64,000 bases of DNA from Acinetobacter suaedae. GTDB taxonomy: Bacteria; Pseudomonadota; Gammaproteobacteria; Pseudomonadales; Moraxellaceae. The translations under genes were made by a program, and so were the position numbers. Numbering within the stretch: the stretch's first letter is position 1; every line of letters starts with the position of its first letter. The stretch is from NCBI RefSeq assembly GCF_008630915.1, contig NZ_CP043909.1, forward strand, positions 372,001 to 436,000, read 5' to 3'. A model generated the notes under the pieces. The model was not told the origin of the DNA and ran no database searches. It saw only the letters and a program-made list of their open reading frames with translations. This document shows, one piece after another, positions 37,506 to 47,596 of this stretch.

Positions 37506-38234
37506 ATGAAGTCGCATTTAAGAGTGCATTATTTTCAGCACATCGCCGGTGAGGGTTTTGGAAGTTGTTATGAATTTCTAAAGGCACATAAAGCAAAAAT
37601 TACAGCAACAGAGTTCTTTGCTTTGCCTGTGGATTTGCCTCTTGAATTAGAAGCATTACCACGTGTAGATGAGGTGGATTTGCTCATTATCATGGGCGGA
37701 ACCATGAGTGTGAATGATGAAGCCAATTACCCTTGGTTGAGGTTGGAGAAGCGTTGGTTGCGTCGCTATTTGGCAGCTGGAAAGCCTGCTATTGGTTTAT
37801 GTTTGGGGGGGCAGCTGATTGCAAATGCTTTAGGTGCTGCCGTAAGCCGAAATCCTCATCAAGAGTTAGGGTGGATGGATGTTGGTCGTGCTTCGCATAT
37901 TCCAGAAACATGCTTTCAATTTCCTGAACGGATCAATATTTTGCAGTGGCATAGTGAAACTTTTGAAATCCCCAAGGGAGCAGTGCATTTAGCGGAAAAT
38001 AAAGTTTGTCGAAACCAAATGTATCAAATTGGGCGTAATGTGCTTGGTTTTCAGTTTCATCCAGAAATGACGCCACAAGCATTGGAGTTGTTAATTGAGA
38101 ATGAAGAGGAAATGGCAATTTTTGATGGTGAGTATGTTCAACCTATATCTGAGCTAAAAAGGACGCTAAAAAGTAGGTTTGAACAAGGTAATCAGTTGCT
38201 AAATCGAGCAATAGAGTATGTTGTAGGTGCTTAA
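37506..38234 (+). CDS. Class I glutamine amidotransferase-like protein
   Basis: 242 residues with the nucleophile elbow GLCLGGQL (Cys99) and the catalytic His-x-Glu in FQFHPEMT near residue 186, so the triad is intact. It resembles stand-alone GMP-synthase-like amidotransferases (COG0518). The acceptor and partner are unknown. Divergent from the trans-sulfuration gene. Confidence 0.85.
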   Translation: MKSHLRVHYFQHIAGEGFGSCYEFLKAHKAKITATEFFALPVDLPLELEALPRVDEVDLLIIMGGTMSVNDEANYPWLRLEKRWLRRYLAAGKPAIGLCLGGQLIANALGAAVSRNPHQELGWMDVGRASHIPETCFQFPERINILQWHSETFEIPKGAVHLAENKVCRNQMYQIGRNVLGFQFHPEMTPQALELLIENEEEMAIFDGEYVQPISELKRTLKSRFEQGNQLLNRAIEYVVGA

Positions 38235-38268
38235 AATAAATAAACGGATAAAAAATAAAAAACAGGAA

Positions 38269-38297
38269 TTGCATAAGAGTTAAACAATCGCTATAAT
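38269..38297 (+). promoter_or_regulatory. Sigma-70 promoter of the S10 operon
   Basis: TTGCAT (38269-38274), 17-bp spacer, TATAAT (38292-38297). The perfect -10 and ideal spacing fit a strong ribosomal promoter. The start should be near 38304, giving a leader of about 158 nt. Confidence 0.85.
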
Positions 38298-38303
38298 GGG
38301 CGA

Positions 38304-38461
38304 CCCTCAAAAAGAGGGCGTTCACTACGAAGAAAGTAGTCGACGCATGACAGTCGTGGCATCGATCACGACCATAGTGATTTTCACTGCCCTTGACACT
38401 TGCCAAAAGGTGAGGTGCGTCATGGGTGATTCTTTATATATTTGGCTTGGAGTTTACTGGT
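38304..38461 (+). promoter_or_regulatory. S10 operon leader RNA
   Basis: Leader with hairpins: CCCTC-AAAAA-GAGGG (38304-38318), CTAC...GTAG (about 38325-38339) and GTCGTG...CACGAC (about 38353-38372). In E. coli a leader of similar length binds L4 to control the operon; whether these hairpins do so is inference. Confidence 0.5.
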
Positions 38462-38773
38462 ATGTCTAACCAGAGAATTCGTATCCGTTTGAAGTCTTTT
38501 GATCATCGTTTGATTGATCAATCTGCTCAAGAGATCGTAGAAACCGCTAAGCGTACTGGCGCACAAGTGTGTGGTCCAATCCCGATGCCTACTCGCATCG
38601 AGCGCTTCAACGTTCTTACTTCACCACACGTCAATAAAGACGCTCGTGATCAGTACGAAATCCGCACTTATAAACGTTTGATCGATATCGTTCAACCAAC
38701 AGATAAAACTGTTGATGCATTGATGAAGTTAGATCTTGCTGCTGGTGTTGATGTTCAGATCGCTTTGGGTTAA
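38462..38773 (+). CDS. rpsJ: 30S ribosomal protein S10
   Basis: 103 residues beginning [14 protein letters not shown], the usual S10 start and length. S10 joins the 30S head and also acts in NusB-NusG antitermination. The frame can be extended upstream to 38426, but GGAG ahead of ATG 38462 and family length decide the start. First gene of the S10 operon. Confidence 0.98.
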
Positions 38774-38783
38774 GGCTTTCGGT

Positions 38784-38816
38784 TAATTAACTCTAAGTTA
38801 ATTAGGCCGCTTTTTT
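38784..38816 (+). terminator. Intercistronic hairpin with T-tract between rpsJ and rplC
   Basis: Perfect 9-bp stem TAATTAACT (38784-38792) with AGTTAATTA (38796-38804), then GGCCGC and TTTTTT (38811-38816). It looks like an attenuator or an RNA-processing site inside the operon; the stem is AT-only, so full termination is unlikely. Confidence 0.5.
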
Positions 38817-38830
38817 AGAGGTTTATGCAC

Positions 38831-39469
38831 ATGGCTATTGGTTTAGTCGGTCGCAAATGTGGTATGACTCGCATCTTTACAGATGCTGGTGTATCTGTAC
38901 CTGTTACAGTTATCGAAGTCGATCCAAACCGCATTACGCAAATCAAAACACTTGAAACTGATGGTTATCAAGCAATCCAAGTAACGACTGGTGAACGTCG
39001 TGAATCACGCGTAACTAACGCTCAGAAAGGTCACTTTGCTAAGGCTGGTGTTGCTGCTGGTCGTTTAGTTAAAGAGTTCCGCGTAACTGAAGCTGAGCTT
39101 GAAGGTCGTGAAGTTGGTGGTTCTATCGGTGTTGATTTGTTCACAGTTGGTCAAATTGTTGACGTAACTGGTCAATCAAAAGGTAAGGGCTTCCAAGGTG
39201 GTGTTAAGCGTTGGAACTTCCGTACGCAAGATGCTACTCATGGTAACTCTGTATCTCACCGTGTATTAGGTTCTACAGGTCAAAACCAAACACCTGGTCG
39301 CGTGTTCAAAGGCAAGAAAATGGCTGGTCACTTAGGTGATGAACGCGTAACAGTTCAAGGTCTTGAGATTGTATCTATTGACGCTGAACGTTCTGTTCTA
39401 GTTGTTAAGGGTGCTATTCCTGGTTCAACTGGCGGTGACGTTATCGTGCGTCCTACCATCAAGGCCTGA
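38831..39469 (+). CDS. rplC: 50S ribosomal protein L3
   Basis: 212 residues starting [19 protein letters not shown] 38831 is chosen over the in-frame ATG 38825 because AGAGG at 38817-38821 is too close to the first. L3 binds near the peptidyl-transferase centre and starts 50S assembly. The [19 protein letters not shown] block is intact. Confidence 0.98.
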   Translation: MAIGLVGRKCGMTRIFTDAGVSVPVTVIEVDPNRITQIKTLETDGYQAIQVTTGERRESRVTNAQKGHFAKAGVAAGRLVKEFRVTEAELEGREVGGSIGVDLFTVGQIVDVTGQSKGKGFQGGVKRWNFRTQDATHGNSVSHRVLGSTGQNQTPGRVFKGKKMAGHLGDERVTVQGLEIVSIDAERSVLVVKGAIPGSTGGDVIVRPTIKA

Positions 39470-39480
39470 GGGGAAATACT

Positions 39481-40083
39481 GTGAATTTAAAAACTGTTTC
39501 CGGCTCTGCTGTTGAATTGTCTGAAGTTGCTTTCGGACGTGAATTTAACGAAGCTCTTGTACACCAAGTTGTTACAGCTTACTTAGCTGGTGGTCGTCAA
39601 GGTACTCGTGCTCACAAATCACGTGCAGATGTTTCTGGCGGTGGTAAAAAGCCATTCCGTCAAAAAGGTACTGGTCGCGCTCGTGCGGGTTCTATTCGTA
39701 GCCCTATCTGGGTTGGTGGTGGTAAAACTTTTGCTGCTCGCCCACAAGATTGGTCTCAAAAAGTAAACCGTAAGATGTATCGCGGTGCAATGCAATGTAT
39801 CTTAGCTGAACTTGTTCGCCAAGAACGCCTTGTATTAGTTGAAGAGTTTGCTGTTGCAGCTCCAAAAACTAAAGAATTGCTTGCAAAACTTAACGACTTG
39901 AATGCAACTCGTGCATTGATCATTACAGATGCTGTAGATGAGAACTTGTATCTTGCAGCACGCAACCTTCCACATGTTGATGTGGTTGATGCTACTGCTA
40001 TTGATCCTGTTAGCTTGATCGCATTTGATAAAGTTGTAATGTCTGTAGCTGCTGCTAAGAAAATTGAGGTAGAACTCGGATGA
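39481..40083 (+). CDS. rplD: 50S ribosomal protein L4
   Basis: 200 residues, GTG start. The exit-tunnel loop with [20 protein letters not shown] and RQKGTGRAR is present. In E. coli L4 represses its own operon by binding the S10 leader. Overlaps rplW by 4 bp (ATGA). Confidence 0.98.
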   Translation: MNLKTVSGSAVELSEVAFGREFNEALVHQVVTAYLAGGRQGTRAHKSRADVSGGGKKPFRQKGTGRARAGSIRSPIWVGGGKTFAARPQDWSQKVNRKMYRGAMQCILAELVRQERLVLVEEFAVAAPKTKELLAKLNDLNATRALIITDAVDENLYLAARNLPHVDVVDATAIDPVSLIAFDKVVMSVAAAKKIEVELG

Positions 40084-40400
40084 ACAACGAACGTATCTAT
40101 CAAGTCCTATTAGGACCAGTATTCTCAGAAAAAGCACAAGTTTTAGGTGATACTGCTGGTGTTCAAGTGTTCAAAGTTGCATTAAATGCAAACAAACTTG
40201 AAATCAAAAAAGCAGTTGAGCAACTCTTTGGTGTTGAAGTTGTTAAAGTAAATACAACAATCACTAAAGGTAAAACAAAACGCTTTGGTAAAACATTAGG
40301 ACGCCGTTCTGATGTGAAAAAAGCATACGTCACCCTGAAAGCTGGCCAAGATGTAGAAATGGCTGACTTGGGCGATACCGCTGAAAACGCAGCGGAATAA
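40080..40400 (+). CDS. rplW: 50S ribosomal protein L23
   Basis: 106 residues with [11 protein letters not shown] and the [17 protein letters not shown] block. L23 lies at the exit-tunnel mouth and docks trigger factor and SRP. Start codon overlaps the rplD stop, so translation is coupled. Confidence 0.98.
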   Translation: MNNERIYQVLLGPVFSEKAQVLGDTAGVQVFKVALNANKLEIKKAVEQLFGVEVVKVNTTITKGKTKRFGKTLGRRSDVKKAYVTLKAGQDVEMADLGDTAENAAE

Positions 40401-40411
40401 GGACGAAAATT

Positions 40412-41236
40412 ATGCCAATTCAAAAATGTAAGCCAACGTCTCCAGGACGTCGCTTTGTAGAGAAAGTGGTTCATAACCATCTTCACAAAGGCGCGCCTTA
40501 TGCACCGTTGGTTGAAGCTAAAAAACGTACTGGTGGTCGTAATAACAATGGTCACATCACTACACGTCATGTAGGTGGTGGTCATAAACAACACTATCGT
40601 ATTGTTGACTTTAAACGTAATAAAGATGGTATTCCAGCGACTGTAGAGCGTATTGAATACGATCCTAACCGTACAGCTCATATTGCTTTATTGAAATATG
40701 CTGATGGTGAGCGTCGTTATATTATTGCGCCTAAAGGTTTGCGTGCAGGTGATAAAGTTCAATCTGGTAACGATGCTCCAATTCGTCCAGGTAACTGCTT
40801 ACCACTTCGTAACATGCCTATCGGTTCTACACTTCATAACCTTGAACTTAAAATCGGTAAAGGTGCTCAATTAGCACGTTCAGCTGGTACTTCAGTTCAA
40901 TTGTTGGGTCGTGATGGTTCTTACGCTATCGTTCGTTTACGTTCTGGTGAAATGCGTAAAGTCCATGTTGAATGTCGTGCTGTAATTGGTGAAGTTTCTA
41001 ACCAAGAAAGCAACCTTCGTTCATTGGGTAAAGCTGGTGCTTCGCGCTGGCGTGGTGTTCGTCCTACTGTTCGTGGTATGGCGATGAACCCAGTTGACCA
41101 TCCACACGGTGGTGGTGAAGGACGTAGTAAAGGTATTCAACCTGTAAGTCCATGGGGTCAAAAAGCTAAAGGGTACAAGACACGTACCAATAAGCGTACG
41201 ACTAAGATGATTATTCGCGACCGTCGCGTCAAGTAA
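40412..41236 (+). CDS. rplB: 50S ribosomal protein L2
   Basis: 274 residues with the conserved [13 protein letters not shown] segment near the C-terminus, which contains the His near the peptidyl-transferase centre. Length is as in E. coli (273). Confidence 0.98.
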   Translation: MPIQKCKPTSPGRRFVEKVVHNHLHKGAPYAPLVEAKKRTGGRNNNGHITTRHVGGGHKQHYRIVDFKRNKDGIPATVERIEYDPNRTAHIALLKYADGERRYIIAPKGLRAGDKVQSGNDAPIRPGNCLPLRNMPIGSTLHNLELKIGKGAQLARSAGTSVQLLGRDGSYAIVRLRSGEMRKVHVECRAVIGEVSNQESNLRSLGKAGASRWRGVRPTVRGMAMNPVDHPHGGGEGRSKGIQPVSPWGQKAKGYKTRTNKRTTKMIIRDRRVK

Positions 41237-41249
41237 AGGAATCTGACTA

Positions 41250-41525
41250 ATGCCTCGTTCATTAAAAAAAGGTCCATTCGTCGACGCGCACTTGTTCGCT
41301 AAGGTTGAAGCGGCTATTGCAGCAAACAACCGTAAGCCGATCAAGACTTGGTCTCGTCGTTCAATGATCCTTCCAGACTTTGTTGGTTTAACAATTTCTG
41401 TTCACAATGGTCGTAACCACGTTCCAGTAATTGTTACTGAACACATGGTTGGTCATAAACTAGGTGAATTCGCGCCAACTCGTACCTATCGTGGTCACGG
41501 TGTTGATAAGAAGTCTAAACGTTAA
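41250..41525 (+). CDS. rpsS: 30S ribosomal protein S19
   Basis: 91 residues opening [12 protein letters not shown], with the [11 protein letters not shown] and [16 protein letters not shown] blocks. S19 contacts S13 and the A-site tRNA in the 30S head. Confidence 0.98.
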   Translation: MPRSLKKGPFVDAHLFAKVEAAIAANNRKPIKTWSRRSMILPDFVGLTISVHNGRNHVPVIVTEHMVGHKLGEFAPTRTYRGHGVDKKSKR

Positions 41526-41533
41526 TAGGTGCT

Positions 41534-41866
41534 ATGATGGAAGTAACTGCTAAATTACGCGGTGCCGCTATCTCGGCACAGAAGGCACGTTTAGTTGCTG
41601 ATTTGATTCGTGGTAAATCGGTTGCACGCGCGCTAGACATTTTAAACTTCAGCAACAAAAAAGCAGCTGTGCTTGTTAAAAAAGCGCTTGAATCTGCAAT
41701 TGCGAATGCTGAGCACAATAACAGCTTAGATGTTGACGATCTTAAAGTAACTACGATTTACGTTGATGAAGGCATGAGCCTTAAACGTATCATGCCACGT
41801 GCTAAAGGCCGTGCAGATCGTATTACTAAGCGTACTTGTCACATCACCGTTAAGGTAGGGGTTTGA
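41534..41866 (+). CDS. rplV: 50S ribosomal protein L22
   Basis: 110 residues, or 109 if the second ATG (41537), better spaced from the AGG at 41527-41529, is used. The beta-hairpin that reaches into the exit tunnel ([17 protein letters not shown]) is intact, with no sign of the insertions or deletions there that give macrolide resistance in other bacteria. Confidence 0.97.
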   Translation: MMEVTAKLRGAAISAQKARLVADLIRGKSVARALDILNFSNKKAAVLVKKALESAIANAEHNNSLDVDDLKVTTIYVDEGMSLKRIMPRAKGRADRITKRTCHITVKVGV

Positions 41867-41867
41867 T

Positions 41868-42620
41868 ATGGGTCAGAAGGTTCATCCAATCGGTATCCGC
41901 CTGGGTGTTGTGAAACGCCATAACGCTAACTGGTATGCGAATCCGAAACAATACGCTGAATACTTGCTTAAAGATCTTCAAGTTCGTGAGTTTTTAACTA
42001 AAAAACTTAAGAACGCGATGGTAAGCAATATTCTTATCGAACGTCCTACAGGCGCTGCTAAAGTAACTATTAGCACTGCTCGTCCAGGTATCGTAATCGG
42101 TAAGAAAGGCGAAGACATTGAAAAATTACAGCGCGAACTCACCAATATTATGGGTGTTCCAGCGCAAGTTAGCATCAACGAAATCGATCGCCCAGACTTA
42201 GATGCGCGTTTAGTTGCTGAAGCAATCGCTTCTCAATTAGAAAAGCGTGTAATGTTCCGTCGTGCTATGAAGCGTGCGGTGCAAAACACAATGCGTGCTG
42301 GTGCGAAAGGTATCAAAGTTGAAGTTTCTGGCCGTTTAGGTGGTGCAGAGATTGCTCGTACAGAATGGTATCGTGAAGGTCGTGTACCTTTGCATACGCT
42401 TCGTGCTGACATCGACTATGCAACTATGCGTGCAGAAACAACTTACGGTACGATCGGTGTTAAAGTTTGGATTTTCCGTGGTGAGATCTTAGGTGGCATG
42501 AAACAAGTCATGAACCCTGCTCCTGCTGAAGAGCGTCCAGCTAAACGTGGTCGTGGACGTGGTGAAGGTCAAGAGCGTCGTGGTCGTCGCGGTGACCGTG
42601 CTGCTGACAAGGGAGAATAA
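41868..42620 (+). CDS. rpsC: 30S ribosomal protein S3
   Basis: 250 residues starting [13 protein letters not shown], with the KH-domain [10 protein letters not shown] loop. The C-terminus carries an Arg/Gly-rich extension ([16 protein letters not shown]) making it longer than E. coli S3 (233). Begins 1 bp after rplV. Confidence 0.98.
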   Translation: MGQKVHPIGIRLGVVKRHNANWYANPKQYAEYLLKDLQVREFLTKKLKNAMVSNILIERPTGAAKVTISTARPGIVIGKKGEDIEKLQRELTNIMGVPAQVSINEIDRPDLDARLVAEAIASQLEKRVMFRRAMKRAVQNTMRAGAKGIKVEVSGRLGGAEIARTEWYREGRVPLHTLRADIDYATMRAETTYGTIGVKVWIFRGEILGGMKQVMNPAPAEERPAKRGRGRGEGQERRGRRGDRAADKGE

Positions 42621-42623
42621 TCC

Positions 42624-43037
42624 ATGTTGCAACCTAAACGTACCAAATTCCGTAAAGTGCACAAAGGCCGTAACACTGGTCTAGCGCATCGTGGTAGTAC
42701 AGTATCATTTGGTTCGATTGCAATTAAAGCAACTGAACGTGGTCGTATGACTGCTCGTCAGATTGAAGCTTGCCGTCGTACCATCAGCCGTCGTATTAAG
42801 CGTGGTGGTAAAATCTTCATCCGCGTATTCCCGGACAAGCCAATTACCGAAAAACCATTAGAAGTTCGTATGGGTAAAGGTAAAGGTAGCGTGGAATATT
42901 GGGTTTGTCAGATCCAACCAGGTAAGATCCTGTACGAAATTGAAGGTGTTAACGATGAGTTAGCGCGTGAAGCATTTGCTTTAGCTGCTGCTAAACTTCC
43001 GTTTAAAACCACTATCGTGACTCGGACGGTAATGTAA
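42624..43037 (+). CDS. rplP: 50S ribosomal protein L16
   Basis: 137 residues starting [17 protein letters not shown], with the [10 protein letters not shown] block that sits near the A-site tRNA elbow. Overlaps the rpmC start by one base (TAATG). Confidence 0.98.
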   Translation: MLQPKRTKFRKVHKGRNTGLAHRGSTVSFGSIAIKATERGRMTARQIEACRRTISRRIKRGGKIFIRVFPDKPITEKPLEVRMGKGKGSVEYWVCQIQPGKILYEIEGVNDELAREAFALAAAKLPFKTTIVTRTVM

Positions 43038-43234
43038 TGAAAACTAAAGATCTACGTGAAAAATCGGTAGAAGAGTTGAAAGCTTTGCTTGATGAGCAAC
43101 AGCTTAACCAATTCCGTCTTCGTATGGCGAAAGCAACTGGTCAATTAGGCAAATCGCATGAAGTGCAAATTGCTCGTAAGACAATTGCTCGTATCAAGAC
43201 ACTCCTTACCGAAAAACAGGGGAACGGACAATGA
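43037..43234 (+). CDS. rpmC: 50S ribosomal protein L29
   Basis: 65 residues, typical two-helix L29 with [17 protein letters not shown] and [12 protein letters not shown]. Overlaps rplP and rpsQ at its ends. Confidence 0.97.
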   Translation: MKTKDLREKSVEELKALLDEQQLNQFRLRMAKATGQLGKSHEVQIARKTIARIKTLLTEKQGNGQ

Positions 43235-43488
43235 GTGAAAAAGTAGTCCGCACGTTAACCGGCAAAGTTGTAAGTGACAAAATGGACAAGTCTATTGTTG
43301 TACTTATTGAACGCCGCGTTCAACACCCGTTGTATGGCAAATCAATCCGCCGTTCAACTAAATTACACGCTCATGATGAGAACAATGTTGCTAAAACTGG
43401 CGACTTAGTAACCATCAAAGAAAGCCGCCCAATTTCTAAAACTAAAGCTTGGACTTTAGTGGAAGTAGTTGAAGCTGCTGCTGAGTAA
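43231..43488 (+). CDS. rpsQ: 30S ribosomal protein S17
   Basis: 85 residues with the OB-fold blocks [16 protein letters not shown] and [13 protein letters not shown]. Last gene of the S10 part; a 92-bp gap with a large hairpin follows. Confidence 0.98.
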   Translation: MSEKVVRTLTGKVVSDKMDKSIVVLIERRVQHPLYGKSIRRSTKLHAHDENNVAKTGDLVTIKESRPISKTKAWTLVEVVEAAAE

Positions 43489-43503
43489 TTAGACGTTCTT
43501 GTT

Positions 43504-43561
43504 GCATCATCGGACAATTTCGAGTACTCTTTGAGCCTTTCGAAATTGTGACCGGTGATGC
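43504..43561 (+). promoter_or_regulatory. Two-tier hairpin at the S10/spc boundary
   Basis: Outer stem GCATCATCGG (43504-43513) with CCGGTGATGC (43552-43561), one G-U pair; inner stem CAATTTCGA (43515-43523) with TCGAAATTG (43540-43548). It ends 19 nt before the rplN start. No T-tract follows, so it is not an ordinary terminator; a processing or regulatory site is more likely. Confidence 0.7.
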
Positions 43562-43580
43562 TCGGTTTTGGAGTAGGGCA

Positions 43581-43949
43581 ATGATTCAAACCGAAAGTAT
43601 GCTCGACGTAGCAGACAACAGTGGTGCACGCCGCGTACAATGTATTAAAGTACTAGGTGGTTCACATCGTCGTTATGCTTCTGTTGGCGACATTATTAAA
43701 GTTACTGTAAAAGAAGCAATCCCACGCGCACGTGTTAAAAAAGGTGACGTGATGAATGCTGTAGTTGTTCGTACAAAATTCGGCATCCGTCGTCCAGATG
43801 GTTCAGTGATTCGTTTCGACGATAACGCAGCTGTTATTTTGAATAACAACAAAGCTCCGATTGCTACTCGTATCTTCGGACCAGTGACTCGTGAACTTCG
43901 TACTGAACAGTTCATGAAAATCATTTCATTGGCTCCTGAAGTTCTATAA
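43581..43949 (+). CDS. rplN: 50S ribosomal protein L14
   Basis: 122 residues starting [19 protein letters not shown], the exact family start; the frame extends to 43548, but that part lies in the hairpin. GGAG precedes the ATG. L14 contacts L19 and the 30S side. First gene of the spc part. Confidence 0.98.
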   Translation: MIQTESMLDVADNSGARRVQCIKVLGGSHRRYASVGDIIKVTVKEAIPRARVKKGDVMNAVVVRTKFGIRRPDGSVIRFDDNAAVILNNNKAPIATRIFGPVTRELRTEQFMKIISLAPEVL

Positions 43950-43958
43950 GAGGCAATC

Positions 43959-44276
43959 ATGGCTAAGATTAAAAAAGGCGATCAAGTAATTGTGATCGCA
44001 GGTAAAGAAAAAGGCAAACAAGGTGTTGTTTTGTCTGTTTCTGAAGATCGAGTTAAGGTCGAAGGTCTTAACTTGGTGAAGAAGCATCAAAAGCCGAACC
44101 GTGTAACTGGCGCTGAAGGCGGTATTGTTACTCAAGAGGCGACGCTTCATATCTCAAACGTGGCAATTTTTAATGCTACAACCCAAAAGGCTGACCGTGT
44201 TGGTTACCAAGTGATTGATGGCACGAAAACTCGTGTTTATAAGTCAAATGGTGAATCAGTGGCGGCAGCGAAGTAA
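43959..44276 (+). CDS. rplX: 50S ribosomal protein L24
   Basis: 105 residues with the KOW motif [20 protein letters not shown]24 starts 50S assembly with L3. Confidence 0.98.
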   Translation: MAKIKKGDQVIVIAGKEKGKQGVVLSVSEDRVKVEGLNLVKKHQKPNRVTGAEGGIVTQEATLHISNVAIFNATTQKADRVGYQVIDGTKTRVYKSNGESVAAAK

Positions 44277-44291
44277 TAGGTTGAAAAGGCA

Positions 44292-44828
44292 ATGGCCAGA
44301 CTTAAAGCACGTTACAATGACGAACTTAAAGCGAAGTTAAAAGAAGAACTTGGCATTAAGAATGTGATGGAAATTCCTCGCATCACAAAAATCACTCTAA
44401 ACATGGGTGTAGGCGCAGCTGCAACTGATAAGAAATTATTAGATGGTGCTGTAGCTGATATGCAACTCATTGCTGGTCAAAAACCAGTTGTGACGCTTGC
44501 GCGTAAATCAATCGCTGGTTTCAAAATCCGTGATGGTTGGCCAATTGGTTGTAAAGTTACTTTACGTGGCGACCAAATGTACGAATTCTTGGACCGTTTG
44601 ATCTCTATCGCGATTCCTCGTATCCGTGACTTCCGTGGTTTCTCTGCGAAATCATTTGATGGTCGTGGTAACTACTCAATGGGCTTAAAAGAGCAGATCG
44701 TTTTCCCTGAAATCGATTTTGACAAAATTGATCGTATCCGTGGTTTAGACATCACGATTACGACTACTGCTCGTAGCGATGACGAAGGCCGTGCGCTTAT
44801 GCGTGCATTCGGCTTCCCGTTCAAATAA
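44292..44828 (+). CDS. rplE: 50S ribosomal protein L5
   Basis: 178 residues with LNMGVGAA and the [14 protein letters not shown] block. L5 binds 5S rRNA. In E. coli S8 represses this operon by binding at the rplE start; I could not confirm such a site here by eye. Confidence 0.98.
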   Translation: MARLKARYNDELKAKLKEELGIKNVMEIPRITKITLNMGVGAAATDKKLLDGAVADMQLIAGQKPVVTLARKSIAGFKIRDGWPIGCKVTLRGDQMYEFLDRLISIAIPRIRDFRGFSAKSFDGRGNYSMGLKEQIVFPEIDFDKIDRIRGLDITITTTARSDDEGRALMRAFGFPFK

Positions 44829-44837
44829 GAGGTCGAT

Positions 44838-45143
44838 ATGGCTAAGAAAGGTATGATTAATCGCGAATTGAAACGCGAAAAGACAGTTGCAAAATACGCT
44901 GCAAAACGTGCTGAATTAAAAGCTGTTATTGCAAATGTAAATGCAAGTGACGAAGAACGTTTCGAAGCGATGTTAAAGTTACAAGCATTGCCACGTAATG
45001 CATCTCCAGTGCGTCTTCGTAACCGCTGTGGTTTAACTGGTCGTCCTCATGGTTACTTCCGTAAGTTCGGTTTAAGCCGTAACAAATTACGTGACACAGT
45101 AATGCAAGGTGATGTGCCGGGCGTTGTTAAGGCAAGCTGGTAA
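44838..45143 (+). CDS. rpsN: 30S ribosomal protein S14 (zinc-free form)
   Basis: 101 residues, the long form without the CxxC-CxxC zinc ligands: only one Cys, in RNRCGLTGR. Hence a zinc-independent S14, as in most Proteobacteria. Confidence 0.98.
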   Translation: MAKKGMINRELKREKTVAKYAAKRAELKAVIANVNASDEERFEAMLKLQALPRNASPVRLRNRCGLTGRPHGYFRKFGLSRNKLRDTVMQGDVPGVVKASW

Positions 45144-45154
45144 GGAGCGACTAA

Positions 45155-45550
45155 ATGAGTATGCAAGATACCGTTGCCGACATGTTAACACGTGTTCGTA
45201 ACGCACAAATGGCAAAGAAACAAACTGTTTCTATGCCGTCTTCTAAGTTGAAAGTTGCGATTGCAAATGTACTTCAACAAGAAGGTTATATTTCAAATGT
45301 AGAAGTGGCTCAAGAAGAGATCAAATCTACTTTGACAATTACGTTAAAATATTTCGAAGGCAAACCAGTTATCGAAACGGTTAAGCGTGTAAGCCGTCCA
45401 GGTCTACGTCAATACCGTGGTAAAGATAAACTTCCTAGCGTTAAGCAAGGTTTAGGTATTGCAATTGTTTCTACAAGCAAAGGCATCATGACTGATCGCG
45501 CTGCACGTGCTGCGGGCGTTGGTGGTGAAGTTATTGCTTTTGTTTCTTAA
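45155..45550 (+). CDS. rpsH: 30S ribosomal protein S8
   Basis: 131 residues starting [18 protein letters not shown], with [21 protein letters not shown]8 binds 16S helix 21 and is the translational repressor of spc operons in E. coli. Confidence 0.98.
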   Translation: MSMQDTVADMLTRVRNAQMAKKQTVSMPSSKLKVAIANVLQQEGYISNVEVAQEEIKSTLTITLKYFEGKPVIETVKRVSRPGLRQYRGKDKLPSVKQGLGIAIVSTSKGIMTDRAARAAGVGGEVIAFVS

Positions 45551-45563
45551 TAGGTGATTCCTC

Positions 45564-46097
45564 ATGTCTCGTGTGGCTAAAGCCCCAGTAACTGTACCTA
45601 ATGGTGTAACAGTTACTCAGAACGGCCGGCAGGTCGAAGTGAAAGGCAGCAAAGGTACATTGTCTTTCAACCTGCATGCGCTGGTCGAGCTAAAACAGGA
45701 AGAAGGTAAACTTCAACTTGCTCCAGCTAAAGAGTCGAAAGACGCTTGGATGCAAGCTGGTACTGCTCGCGCTGTATTGAATAACCTTGTAAAAGGTGTT
45801 AGCGAAGGCTTCGAACGTAAGTTACAGCTTGTTGGTGTTGGTTATAAAGCTGCGGTTAAGGGTGCTGTTGTAAACCTTAACCTTGGTTATTCACACCCAA
45901 TTGACTACGCTTTACCTGAAGGTGTAACGGCGGAAACTCCAACTGCAACTGAAATCGTTTTGAAATCAGCAAACAAGCAGTTGTTAGGTCAAGTGGCAGC
46001 GGAAATCCGTGCATACCGTGCTCCTGAACCATATAAAGGTAAAGGTGTTCGTTATTCGGATGAAGTTATTCTTCGTAAAGAAGCTAAGAAGAAATAA
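45564..46097 (+). CDS. rplF: 50S ribosomal protein L6
   Basis: 177 residues with the C-terminal [23 protein letters not shown] block; sits near the factor-binding site. Normal length. Confidence 0.98.
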   Translation: MSRVAKAPVTVPNGVTVTQNGRQVEVKGSKGTLSFNLHALVELKQEEGKLQLAPAKESKDAWMQAGTARAVLNNLVKGVSEGFERKLQLVGVGYKAAVKGAVVNLNLGYSHPIDYALPEGVTAETPTATEIVLKSANKQLLGQVAAEIRAYRAPEPYKGKGVRYSDEVILRKEAKKK

Positions 46098-46111
46098 GGC
46101 GCGAGGTTCTT

Positions 46112-46462
46112 ATGAACGAAAAGAAACAAACCCGTTTGCGTCGTGCGAAAAGCACACGCTTGCACATTCGTGCATTGGGTGCGACTCGTTTGTGTGTAAA
46201 CCGCACTCCGCGTCACATCTATGCGCAAGTTATTTCAGCGGATGGTGGCAAAGTTTTAGCGCAAGCTTCAACTTTAGATGCATCTTTACGTAGTGGTGCT
46301 ACTGGTAATGTTGAAGCAGCTACGAAAGTTGGTGCTTTGATCGCAGAACGTGCTAAAGCAGCTGGCGTTACTAAAGTTGCATTTGACCGTTCTGGTTTTA
46401 AATATCATGGTCGTATCAAAGCCTTGGCTGATGCTGCTCGTGAAGGCGGCTTGGAGTTCTAA
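46112..46462 (+). CDS. rplR: 50S ribosomal protein L18
   Basis: 116 residues with the Arg/Lys-rich N-terminus for 5S rRNA and [26 protein letters not shown] at the end. Normal length; the next start is 2 bp away. Confidence 0.98.
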   Translation: MNEKKQTRLRRAKSTRLHIRALGATRLCVNRTPRHIYAQVISADGGKVLAQASTLDASLRSGATGNVEAATKVGALIAERAKAAGVTKVAFDRSGFKYHGRIKALADAAREGGLEF

Positions 46463-46464
46463 TC

Positions 46465-46962
46465 ATGGCGAAAGTTGAACAAAACGAAGGTCTCGTTGAA
46501 AAGCTGGTTGCCGTTGATCGTGTAGCCAAGGTAGTAAAGGGTGGTCGTATCTTCTCTTTCACAGCATTAACTGTTGTGGGCGATGGTAATGGTCGTGTAG
46601 GTTTTGGTCGTGGTAAAGCACGTGAAGTTCCAGCTGCTATTTCTAAAGCACTTGAAGCTGCTCGTCGTAACATGATCACTGTAGACCTCGCGGGGACTAC
46701 TTTACAACACCCTGTGAATGCTCGTCATGGCGCAAGCCGTGTATACATGCAACCTGCTTCAGAAGGTACTGGCGTAATTGCTGGTGGCGCGATGCGTGCT
46801 GTTCTTGAAGCTGCAGGTGTACATAACGTACTTGCTAAATGTTATGGTTCTACGAATGCTGCTAACGTAGTAAACGCAACTTTTAAAGGTTTGCGTGATA
46901 TGACTTCTCCTGAGAAAGTCGCTGCGAAACGTGGTAAATCAGTAGAAGAAATTCAAGGGTAA
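46465..46962 (+). CDS. rpsE: 30S ribosomal protein S5
   Basis: 165 residues with the [18 protein letters not shown] block, the site where spectinomycin-resistance changes map in other bacteria; it is ordinary here. S5 helps decoding fidelity and mRNA entry. Confidence 0.98.
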
Positions 46963-46968
46963 TCAATC

Positions 46969-47145
46969 ATGAAAACGATTAAAGTTACCCAGACTAAGTC
47001 TTCTTCACATCGCTTGAAAAATCACAAGCTTTGCTTACAAGGTTTAGGTCTGCGTCGTATTGGTCATACTGTAGAAGTGCAAGATACGCCTTCTAACCGT
47101 GGTATGATCAACAAAGTTTACTATATGGTTAGTGTAGAGGAATAA
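46969..47145 (+). CDS. rpmD: 50S ribosomal protein L30
   Basis: 58 residues beginning [20 protein letters not shown] and containing [13 protein letters not shown], ending in TAA at 47143-47145. Lies 6 bp after rpsE and 4 bp before rplO, in the expected place. Confidence 0.97.
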
Positions 47146-47149
47146 TGCC

Positions 47150-47590
47150 ATGACTCTGCGTTTAAATGAGCTTGCACCTGCTGAAGGTGCTAAGCGTGAA
47201 AACCGTCGCGTAGGCCGTGGTATCGGTTCTGGCGTTGGTAAGACTGGCGGTCGCGGTATCAAAGGTCAAAATTCACGTAAAAGTGGTGGTACTCGTCCGG
47301 GCTTTGAAGGCGGTCAAACAGCGATTTATCGTCGTTTACCAAAATTCGGCTTCACTAGCCAACTTGCTTTGAAAACTGCTGAAGTACGTTTGTCTGAGTT
47401 GAACAAAGTTGAAGGTGATATCGTTTCACTTGAAACTTTAAAAGCTGCGAATGTTGTTCGTCGTGACCAAGTTCGTGCTCGCATCGTGCTTTCAGGTGAA
47501 ATCACTCGCGCGTTCACTGTTCAAGGTGTTGCGTTGACTAAAGGCGCTAAAGCTGCTGTTGAAGCTGCTGGCGGTAAAGTCGAGGAGTAA
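47150..47590 (+). CDS. rplO: 50S ribosomal protein L15
   Basis: 146 residues with the glycine-rich [17 protein letters not shown] segment and [18 protein letters not shown]. Late assembly protein of the 50S. Confidence 0.98.
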   Translation: MTLRLNELAPAEGAKRENRRVGRGIGSGVGKTGGRGIKGQNSRKSGGTRPGFEGGQTAIYRRLPKFGFTSQLALKTAEVRLSELNKVEGDIVSLETLKAANVVRRDQVRARIVLSGEITRAFTVQGVALTKGAKAAVEAAGGKVEE

Positions 47591-47596
47591 TCTCGA

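Noticed and set aside
38143..38406. 87-codon minus-strand frame over the S10 promoter and leader
   Set aside because: It lies across the S10 promoter and the end of the amidotransferase gene, with no coding signal.
40163..40681. 172-codon minus-strand frame
   Set aside because: Antisense to rplW and rplB; composition is Thr/Phe-rich, as expected from the reverse strand of ribosomal genes.
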